This document shows positions 1-6,259 of a stretch of DNA of 12,382 nucleotides, one piece after another. Within the stretch, counting starts at the first letter, position 1. Each line of letters begins with the position of its first letter. This DNA comes from Alphaproteobacteria bacterium (GTDB taxonomy: Bacteria > Pseudomonadota > Alphaproteobacteria > Rs-D84): assembly GCA_017425725.1 (NCBI GenBank), contig JAFOXU010000137.1, positions 1-12,382 on the forward strand, written 5' to 3'. The position numbers were made by a program, and so were the translations under genes. The notes beneath the pieces were generated by a model that was given only the letters and a program-made list of their open reading frames with translations, was not told the origin of the DNA and did no database searches.

Positions 1-3
1 TAA

Positions 4-1266
4 TTGGCTAGTCAAATAATATCTGTTAACCGTAAAAAGTACGCTGTCGGGCTGTTTTGGCAGCCTGTAAAGTCTGGTGTTTCTGGACGTGTTTATGCAC
101 GCAGTTTGTCACATGGTGTTGATAGAAAACTAAATCTGTTTACAGAATATAATATGATGGTTGGTTTGGGATCAACCAGACGTGGACAAAGTGTTGGTAT
201 GCGTGTCGCAGCGGCTGATGTTATGGATGCTTTTGCAGAATATACATCCTTTTTGGCGGTATTTGAAATTAATAAAAAGTTTTATTTGGTTGCTGCACGA
301 AATGGCGTTTTGTTAGAAGATAAATTATTTGATTCCGAAGATGATGTTCGTGCAGAATATGTAAAGTTATCAGAAATTCCAGATTGGGGTGCATTCTTTG
401 CACCTGGTGTATGGGGTATGCCACGTGCAATTGAATATGATTTGGTAGATGTTTTAAATGCACATAATGTTGTGCGTTTACATCCAATCAGTCATGTGCG
501 TGCAGGTTTTATTTCTGCGGTGTTGTTGGGTGTATTCTTGTTTGGTTTGTTTGGAATTTTTCGTGGTTCTGTGGTTGAAATGCTTTCTCCACGTCCAAGT
601 GTGGCAGAACTGGATCCAGAATTAGTGGCAGAATATAAACGACAAATCGAAGAAAAAAACAAAGAATTGGATGAACAATTTGAAATTCAAAAACAATTGC
701 CACCAGAACCAATTGTTATGCCGTATGATTTCTTGCCACCTGTACAAGATAGAGCGCAACTGTGTTACCAAGCAATTGGATTTTTAATGCAACCAATTAC
801 CGGTTGGGTGCAAACGTTTGCAGAATGTAATGAAAAGTATGCAATTGTTGAATTTAAACGTGGTTTTGGAACATTGGATGAATTTTATAATATTGCAACA
901 GAATTGATGCCGGGGGCATTTGTTCAAGAAATAAATGATGATACATTACGTGTTCAAGCAAAATTGCCAGAATTGAAAACTGTTTCGTCACAAGATGAAC
1001 GTGATGCAGAAACAATTGTTCGTGATATTACATCTGTATTTCAGGCAACAGATAAAAATCTTGAAACACAGATTGTTGTAGATACACTGACGAACGGTGT
1101 TGATACTGTGAATTTGAATATTGTTGAACTTCAAACGGAATCAAAACTTGTCCCCCAGCAGTTTATGCAGGTGTTTGATGATTTTGGTGGTGTTTATTTA
1201 ATTAATTGTACGTGGGATGCTGCGTTACGTTTATGGAACTATGAGGTGATAATCTATGCAAAATAA
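4..1266 (+). CDS. pilO: PilO-like type IVb pilus accessory protein
   Basis: Probable inner-membrane accessory protein of an R64/PAPI-1-type (type IVb) pilus, family PilO/PilO2. The N-terminus, with VNRKKYAVGLFWQP at residues 8-21, has the typical look of the family (a short beta start followed by GLFWQP). A cytoplasmic domain of about 160 residues is followed by one transmembrane helix near residues 166-187, a charged coiled-coil-like stretch (about 203-232) and a periplasmic C-terminal domain. The start is a TTG at base 4: the codon just before it is TAA in frame, so the protein cannot begin further upstream, and the next ATG (codon 50) would delete the conserved N-terminus. The ribosome-binding site lies outside the window. 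The gene ends in an 11-base overlap with the next gene, so it is the first visible gene of a pilO-P-Q-R operon. The family call is from pattern recognition and gene order; the exact start is likely but unproved. Confidence 0.75.
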   Translation: MASQIISVNRKKYAVGLFWQPVKSGVSGRVYARSLSHGVDRKLNLFTEYNMMVGLGSTRRGQSVGMRVAAADVMDAFAEYTSFLAVFEINKKFYLVAARNGVLLEDKLFDSEDDVRAEYVKLSEIPDWGAFFAPGVWGMPRAIEYDLVDVLNAHNVVRLHPISHVRAGFISAVLLGVFLFGLFGIFRGSVVEMLSPRPSVAELDPELVAEYKRQIEEKNKELDEQFEIQKQLPPEPIVMPYDFLPPVQDRAQLCYQAIGFLMQPITGWVQTFAECNEKYAIVEFKRGFGTLDEFYNIATELMPGAFVQEINDDTLRVQAKLPELKTVSSQDERDAETIVRDITSVFQATDKNLETQIVVDTLTNGVDTVNLNIVELQTESKLVPQQFMQVFDDFGGVYLINCTWDAALRLWNYEVIIYAK

Positions 1267-1918
1267 AAAATTGTTTTTATTAGGAATGTTCTTTTGTGGT
1301 GCTGTTATGATTAACAGTGCGTTTGCACAAGAAAACGCAATCGAAGAAATGGAACAGGTGTCTGCGGATGCAATTGCTGGTTATCAAGTCGAGGGGTCTT
1401 TGTTTCAACAAATTACAGATTTGGAACAAGAAAAAGTTTTAATGCAATTGGAAAAAGAACGTGCACAATTGGATTTAGAACTGGACAGATTGGCTGCAGA
1501 AAAAATTAAACTGCATATGGAAATCGATACTTTGTCTGGTCGTGCAGAACAGCAACAACAAGAAATTGAAACACAAAAAGCAAAACTGGAAGCAGAGGCT
1601 GTTCGTATTGAACGTGAAAAAGAAGCGTTGTTGGCAGAAAAATCAGCACCTGTGGCGGCTGTAAAATCTGTTGCAAAGGCGCCTGTTGCAGCAACTTCTG
1701 AAAATATATCAAAAAATTATAAATTGGTTAATGTTGTTGGGGCAGGGGCACAATTACAGGCAACAATTGCAGATTTAAATTCTGGACAGACAAAGCGTAT
1801 AAGTGTTGGTAAAAAATTAGATGATTGGACAGTTAAATCAATATCGTTGGATGATGGTGTTGTTTTTGCTGGTCCAGATGGTGAAGTACAAAACTTGAAC
1901 GTCAGCAATGGAAAATAA
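1256..1918 (+). CDS. pilP: PilP-like periplasmic pilus assembly protein
   Basis: Probable type IVb pilus biogenesis protein PilP, 220 aa. A Sec signal peptide is visible at residues 1-24 (KK near the start, hydrophobic core, SAFA then Gln25 at the likely cleavage site). It is followed by a long heptad-rich coiled coil (about 52-129, rich in Glu, Lys, Gln and Leu), an Ala/Pro/Lys linker (about 130-148) and a compact C-terminal beta-type domain (about 154-215) that begins YKLVNVVG and contains ISVGKKLDDW. That last part resembles the PilP/GspC homology-region fold, which in this family bridges inner-membrane components to the secretin. The ATG overlaps the end of the upstream gene by 11 bases and has GAGGTGA about 8 bases upstream inside that gene, so translation is probably coupled. 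The sequence is poorly conserved in this family, so gene order between PilO-like and PilQ-like proteins carries much of the weight. Confidence 0.7.
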   Translation: MQNKKLFLLGMFFCGAVMINSAFAQENAIEEMEQVSADAIAGYQVEGSLFQQITDLEQEKVLMQLEKERAQLDLELDRLAAEKIKLHMEIDTLSGRAEQQQQEIETQKAKLEAEAVRIEREKEALLAEKSAPVAAVKSVAKAPVAATSENISKNYKLVNVVGAGAQLQATIADLNSGQTKRISVGKKLDDWTVKSISLDDGVVFAGPDGEVQNLNVSNGK

Positions 1919-1921
1919 AAA

Positions 1922-3556
1922 ATGACAGATTCAAAAGATATTTTGGATAATGTGAATAATGATGAAAAACTGTCAGTTCCGGCAGGATTGGAAAATTCAG
2001 AATCCAAGGATATTATTGATTTTTTGTTTGCAAATAATAATCGGTTGTTGACAGCAACAGGTGCTGTGTTTGAATTACCGCACGACACACAGGGATTAAT
2101 TGCGTATTTTTCTGGGGGCGAAATTATTATTTCTCGTACACATCGTTATGATGGTCGTGTGTTGGCGTTTCTTGATTTATTAAAGGCGCGTGGGAAAAAA
2201 ATAAATCAACCGTTCTATTCTGACTTGGCATTGATTTCAAATATATATAAATCATATGAAAATAGATTAGGTGGTGTTGTTCGGTCCAAGCAAGATTTTG
2301 ATAATCAAATGCAGAAAGATTTTGTTGATATTATTGCCAAGGCTGCATCACAAAAGGTTTCTGATGTTCATATCGAAGTTGCAGATCAGACAACAATATA
2401 TTTTCGTATCGATGGCAGTATGCAACCTGTTATGGAATATAATTCACAATGGGGTGAATCATTTGTTCGTGCAGCATTTGCATCGTCTGATATGTCAAAT
2501 GCAAACTATGCACAAAATGAATATCAATCTGCACAGAAAGATGGACGAACACCATTGCGTGGTACCAAAGATTTGTATTTGCCATCTGGTGTCTTGGGTG
2601 TGCGTATGCAATTTAATCCGATTGCATTTGGTAGTCGATATGTTGTAATGCGCTTGCTGTATGATAATCCGTCAGAGGGTTTAAAAACAGAACAAGAATT
2701 TGGCCCATATGAACAGAGATTGTTGGCACGTATGCGTTCGTTCCCAACTGGATTAGTGATTGTTGCAGGTCCAACCAGTTCTGGTAAATCAACAACGCTT
2801 GTTCGAAATATGGCGATGATGTTGCGTGAAAGAAATTATGAAATAAATATGATAACTGTGGAAAATCCAGTTGAACAAAAGATTTTTGGCGCACATCAAA
2901 TGCCTGTTGTTAACACAACAAACGAAGAACAACGTGAAGAAAAATATGTCGAAGCGTTGGCGGCTGCGTTACGAAGCGATCCTGATACACTGATGGTTGG
3001 TGAAATTCGTACATTGGCTGCGGCACAGTTGACTGTGCGAGGTGCGCTGTCTGGGCATAATGTTTGGACGACATTACATGCAAACTCTGCAATGGCGGCT
3101 TTGACAAGATTATTAGATTTGGGAATTGAACCTTTTAAATTAAAAGAAGAAACGTTGATGCGTGGTTTGGTTTCAATGCGTTTGTTTAAAAAGGTTTGTC
3201 CACATTGTCGTGAACCATTGGCAAATCATCCAGAACGTGGTGCATATCGTCGTGTTATGGATGCGTATGGTGATGTTGGATTACGTCAGGTTTATCAACG
3301 TGGTTTGGGTTGTGAACACTGTAAGGGGACAGGTAATCTGGGACGTGTCAAGGCAGGTGAAGTTATTATTACAAACAGTGAATTTTTACAACTGGCACTG
3401 GCAGGCAAGACAGATGAAGCAATCAGATATTGGTTAGAAGAAATGGACGGTCGTACATTGAAAGAGTCTGCGACATCTTTGATGTTACAGGGAATAATCA
3501 GTATTGATGAACTGGAACGTTGGGTTGGACAACTTGATCAGCCAGGGGTGTATTGA
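1922..3556 (+). CDS. pilQ: Type IVb pilus assembly ATPase (GspE/PilB superfamily, R64 PilQ type)
   Basis: Cytoplasmic hexameric ATPase that powers pilus polymerisation; 544 aa. Note that this is R64 nomenclature: it is not the secretin called PilQ in type IVa systems. Visible motifs: the N2-type sequence SDVHIEV followed by FRIDGSM around residues 145-167; Walker A GPTSSGKST at 283-291 (Lys289); an Asp-box-like TVENPVEQK; Walker B region LMVGEIR at 357-363 with Glu361; His box TLHAN at 384-388; and a GspE-like zinc module with CPHC at 426-429 and CEHC at 464-467. The usual EIRD reads EIRT here, which is mildly atypical. The gene starts 3 bases after pilP with a weak GGAA-type ribosome-binding site and is followed 1 base later by the platform gene. 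The presence of the tetracysteine module suggests an assembly rather than a retraction ATPase. Confidence 0.92.
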   Translation: MTDSKDILDNVNNDEKLSVPAGLENSESKDIIDFLFANNNRLLTATGAVFELPHDTQGLIAYFSGGEIIISRTHRYDGRVLAFLDLLKARGKKINQPFYSDLALISNIYKSYENRLGGVVRSKQDFDNQMQKDFVDIIAKAASQKVSDVHIEVADQTTIYFRIDGSMQPVMEYNSQWGESFVRAAFASSDMSNANYAQNEYQSAQKDGRTPLRGTKDLYLPSGVLGVRMQFNPIAFGSRYVVMRLLYDNPSEGLKTEQEFGPYEQRLLARMRSFPTGLVIVAGPTSSGKSTTLVRNMAMMLRERNYEINMITVENPVEQKIFGAHQMPVVNTTNEEQREEKYVEALAAALRSDPDTLMVGEIRTLAAAQLTVRGALSGHNVWTTLHANSAMAALTRLLDLGIEPFKLKEETLMRGLVSMRLFKKVCPHCREPLANHPERGAYRRVMDAYGDVGLRQVYQRGLGCEHCKGTGNLGRVKAGEVIITNSEFLQLALAGKTDEAIRYWLEEMDGRTLKESATSLMLQGIISIDELERWVGQLDQPGVY

Positions 3557-3557
3557 T

Positions 3558-4628
3558 ATGAACAGACTGGAATTGTTATATGCAAAATGGGTCTTTCGGT
3601 CAAATACCGAAAAGCGTATGGCAATTTGTCGTAAGTTGGCATCTTTGTTGCGTAATGATTTTACATTGATTGATGCATTGGAACGTTTGGAAATGGTTGA
3701 ATCAAAGAATGGTACAAAACCAAATGAACCATTTGCAATCGTTATGCGCCAATGGCAGAAAAATCTGGAAAAAGGTATGACTTTTTCAGAAGCAACACGT
3801 GGTTGGGTTCCGCCCGAAGAAACGTTGTTGGTAACATCTGGTAATTTATCTAATTTGGTTGTTGCATTGGAAAATGTTGGACGTGTTGTTGATGGTACGC
3901 AACGTATAAAACGTGCGATGACAACTGCGATTGCGTATCCGTTGTTTTTGTTGGCGTTGACATTTGGTATTATTATTATGGTTGGTTTGTATTTGGTTCC
4001 ACCATTGGCAGAAATTGCAGGTAATGACATCGTTTGGCGTGGGTCTGCACGTTCGTTGATTTGGTTATCAGATTTTTCAATAAAATATTGGTATGTTTTC
4101 TTGGTTGGTTTTGCATCAGTTGTTTCTGTTATATGGTTAAGTATGGCAAACTGGTCCGGACGTATTCGTGCAATGTTTGATAATTTACCACCATGGAATA
4201 TTTATAAAATCCAAGTTGCTGTGGGCTGGTTGATGTCGCTGGGGGCAATGGTCAGCGCAGGTGTCACAATCCCAGATGCAATGCGTATGTTGGCGGATAG
4301 TTCAAATAAGTATTTGCGTAGAATCTTGGATACAACACTGCGTTTTATTGCAAATGGTGATAATCTTGGTGTGGCATTGGCAAAATCTAATTATGAATTC
4401 CCAGATGCAGAAATTGTTGGTGATTTAACAATTTATGCAGATATGAATGGGTTTGATGAAAATTTAAACCATGTTGCAAATGATTATTTAAATGAATCTG
4501 TTCGTAAAATGGAAAAAATATCAAGTACGTTGAACAGTATTGGAATATTACTTGTGTCTGCAATTATTGCATGGGTTGTATTGGGAACATTCCAAATGCA
4601 AGATCAGATTACATCTGCGTTATCTTAA
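3558..4628 (+). CDS. pilR: Pilus inner-membrane platform protein (GspF/PilC superfamily, R64 PilR type)
   Basis: Polytopic inner-membrane platform protein that couples the PilQ-type ATPase to pilin polymerisation; 356 aa. Two T2SSF-type repeats are visible: a first cytoplasmic helical half with LASLLRNDFTLIDALERL and an MTFSEA segment, then transmembrane helix 1 (about 122-148, ending YLVPPLAEI), helix 2 (about 176-197), a second half with LMSLGAMVSAGVTIPDAM, and a C-terminal helix (about 329-346). Start choice: an upstream in-frame ATG at 3504 lies inside pilQ and has no ribosome-binding site, whereas the ATG at 3558 is 1 base after the pilQ stop and has AGGGG about 10 bases before it; the protein then starts MNRLELLYAKW as expected. 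It is the last gene of the operon in this window: the next gene, 18 bases on, is convergent, so no pilS, T, U or V follows. Confidence 0.9.
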   Translation: MNRLELLYAKWVFRSNTEKRMAICRKLASLLRNDFTLIDALERLEMVESKNGTKPNEPFAIVMRQWQKNLEKGMTFSEATRGWVPPEETLLVTSGNLSNLVVALENVGRVVDGTQRIKRAMTTAIAYPLFLLALTFGIIIMVGLYLVPPLAEIAGNDIVWRGSARSLIWLSDFSIKYWYVFLVGFASVVSVIWLSMANWSGRIRAMFDNLPPWNIYKIQVAVGWLMSLGAMVSAGVTIPDAMRMLADSSNKYLRRILDTTLRFIANGDNLGVALAKSNYEFPDAEIVGDLTIYADMNGFDENLNHVANDYLNESVRKMEKISSTLNSIGILLVSAIIAWVVLGTFQMQDQITSALS

Positions 4629-4646
4629 AAATTTAAATCTAGTATT

Positions 4647-5309
4647 TTACCAATCAATTGGTGTTTTGTTGTGTTCTGTTAAGTACTGATTTGCCAGACT
4701 GAAATGATGATTGCCAAAAAAACCACGATATGCAGATAGTGGGGAAGGGTGTGTGCTTTTTAAAATCAGATTTTTATTGCTGTTAACAATTGCTGCTTTT
4801 TTTTGTGCAAATGATCCCCATAGCATATATACAATATTTTCACGTGTGTTTAATGCACGAATAACAGCATCTGTAAATTGTTCCCAACCACGTCCACTGT
4901 GTGATGCAGCCAAATGTGCCTGAACGGTTAATGTTGAATTTAATAATAAAACACCCTGTGTTGCCCAGTATGTTAAATCGCCATTTGTAACAGAAGGGCG
5001 ACCAATGTCTGATTCTATTTCTTTGTAAATATTTTGCAGACTTGGTGGGTTTGGTGTGGGTGGTAAAACAGAAAAACATAGTCCATGTGCCTGACCTGGT
5101 TCATGATATGGGTCTTGACCAATAATAACAACCTTTACCTTGTCAAGTGGGCATAAATTAAATGCGTTAAAAATATTTTTTGCATCTGGATATATCTTTT
5201 TACCTGATAAATATTCGTTACGTACAAAATCTGTCAGTTTAATAAAATATTCTTTATCAAATTCTGATGATAATGCGTCTTTCCAAGATTGTTCAATTTT
5301 TACATTCAT
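4647..5309 (-). CDS. ung: Uracil-DNA glycosylase (family 1)
   Basis: Removes uracil from DNA to start base excision repair. At 220 aa it is close to the E. coli protein (229). All signature elements are visible: the water-activating loop GQDPYH at residues 64-69 (catalytic Asp66), PGQAHGLCFSV just after, the PPSL segment at 88-91, LLLNSTLTV with uracil-contacting Asn124, and the DNA-intercalation loop HPSPLS starting at His187. The start was placed at 5309 rather than at an upstream in-frame ATG (5342). The ATG at 5309 forms an ATGA overlap with the stop codon of the preceding glycosylase-like gene, has AGGA about 11 bases upstream, and gives the expected N-terminus. The overlap implies translational coupling, so the two glycosylase-like proteins are probably made together. 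The 3' end converges on pilR with an 18-base gap that holds no obvious terminator. Confidence 0.97.
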   Translation of the reverse strand: MNVKIEQSWKDALSSEFDKEYFIKLTDFVRNEYLSGKKIYPDAKNIFNAFNLCPLDKVKVVIIGQDPYHEPGQAHGLCFSVLPPTPNPPSLQNIYKEIESDIGRPSVTNGDLTYWATQGVLLLNSTLTVQAHLAASHSGRGWEQFTDAVIRALNTRENIVYMLWGSFAQKKAAIVNSNKNLILKSTHPSPLSAYRGFFGNHHFSLANQYLTEHNKTPIDW

Positions 5310-5953
5310 AATTTTATCAGTCCTGTTTGTAAAGATTTCCATAATACAACGTCTATATATCCACGTGGCAGATTTGTGTTGTATGCCAGATGATTAAACA
5401 TTTCGTCACACGCTTCTTTTATTTCATTACATAATTTACCGTTGTTTATTTTATCAAATAATTCAGGTTTTTTTGCAAATACACATCCCAGACGTTGAAT
5501 CCAAATATCATATTTTACAACGTCTTCGCCCAGATTGCGTGCCAAATGATTTGCAGTGATTTTTCCAATATGTGGTAATTTTTGCAGATAGTTTATTTTG
5601 TTTTCAAGGTCTGTTATCTGATAATAGTCGTTGCATAATTTTTCACGATTTTCCCATATTTTACAAATTGCGTTAATCTTATTTTTGTTGTTAAAGTTTT
5701 TTATTAAAATATCAAAATTTGCGCCATGTGATTTTAATAAGTGTATAATTGTTTCATGAATACGTTTCGCTGTTTTTTGTGAAAAACCACCTGCAAGAAT
5801 TACATACGCACAATGTGATGCAAAATCATCAGGTGAATATGTTTTTTTGTTTTGTAAGTTTTCTAGTATTTCATCAAAAGACTGATTGTCTGAATCGTGT
5901 CCACAATCACGTAATTGTTTTTCAAGTGAAAAAAACCATTGTTTGGAAAACAT
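5306..5953 (-). CDS. HhH-GPD superfamily DNA glycosylase-like protein, subfamily unresolved
   Basis: 215 aa, probable DNA base excision enzyme of the endonuclease III/AlkA/OGG fold. The helix-hairpin-helix motif LPHIGKITA is at residues 126-134 and the conserved catalytic-type Asp is Asp149 (in KYDIWIQRL). Two features depart from endonuclease III: the Schiff-base Lys position of LPGVGRKTA is Ile132 here (Lys131 sits one place earlier), and no four-cysteine iron-sulfur motif follows the HhH region. This would fit a monofunctional glycosylase or an atypical OGG-like branch; the substrate cannot be read from the sequence. The start ATG directly abuts the stop of the upstream coiled-coil gene and has AAGGA about 11 bases before it. 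The end overlaps ung by 4 bases. Operon partnership with ung strengthens a base-repair role. The superfamily call is fairly sure; the specific activity is unknown. Confidence 0.75.
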   Translation of the reverse strand: MFSKQWFFSLEKQLRDCGHDSDNQSFDEILENLQNKKTYSPDDFASHCAYVILAGGFSQKTAKRIHETIIHLLKSHGANFDILIKNFNNKNKINAICKIWENREKLCNDYYQITDLENKINYLQKLPHIGKITANHLARNLGEDVVKYDIWIQRLGCVFAKKPELFDKINNGKLCNEIKEACDEMFNHLAYNTNLPRGYIDVVLWKSLQTGLIKL

Positions 5954-6205
5954 TTAATCGTTACGTCCTTGGGCAGCGGCCATAGCTGTCATCATATCTT
6001 GTTGATTCATATCTTGTTTTAGTTTGTTGGTTGCGTCTTGAAATTTGTTTTTATCAAGTTCTGCTAATTTTTGTTTCAGGTATTCTAATCTGGCGACTTT
6101 ATATCCAATCTGACTTTCAGATACGTCTGATAGTCCACGTAATTCCTGTTCAAGTCGTTCTATTTCATTTTTTAAATATGCTTTTTTTGAAGATGCAAAA
6201 AACAT
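5954..6205 (-). CDS. Small coiled-coil protein, unknown function
   Basis: 83 aa, no recognised family. Residues about 8-65 are highly charged with heptad-like spacing (for example IERLEQELRG and LEYLKQKLAELD), which predicts one or two long alpha helices forming a coiled coil. The tail is Met/Gln/Ala-rich and ends QGRND. There is no signal peptide or transmembrane segment. It is likely real: it has AAGGA about 10 bases before the ATG, it fills the gap between gyrB and the glycosylase genes exactly, and its stop codon abuts the next ATG with no gap. The position suggests co-expression with the HhH-GPD protein and Ung. A role as an adaptor for repair is only a guess from context. Confidence 0.7.
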   Translation of the reverse strand: MFFASSKKAYLKNEIERLEQELRGLSDVSESQIGYKVARLEYLKQKLAELDKNKFQDATNKLKQDMNQQDMMTAMAAAQGRND

Positions 6206-6227
6206 AAAGTGTTGTCCTTGTATTTTT

Positions 6228-6257
6228 AAATGGCACAGGGTAAATCCTGTGCCATTT
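6228..6257 (-). terminator. Strong hairpin after gyrB, terminator or attenuator
   Basis: A perfect 12-bp stem (arms 6228-6239 and 6246-6257, core TGGCACAGG / CCTGTGCCA) with a 6-base loop lies 2 bases after the gyrB stop and about 22 bases before the coiled-coil gene start. In the direction of gyrB transcription only about three U residues follow the stem before an A-rich run, so termination may be incomplete and allow read-through into the repair genes. It could also act as an RNA-stability element. Confidence 0.55.
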
Positions 6258-6259
6258 TA

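Noticed and set aside
1717..2088. 123-codon minus-strand open frame
   Set aside because: It is antisense to the pilP/pilQ junction with no start signals; both sense genes are well supported.
3485..4030. 181-codon open frame on the minus strand
   Set aside because: It lies entirely antisense to pilQ/pilR, has no ribosome-binding site and no family-like features; it is a composition shadow.
4629..4646. Terminator between pilR and ung
   Set aside because: The 18-base gap is AT-rich but contains no stem-loop with a U tract; termination must occur elsewhere or by another mechanism.
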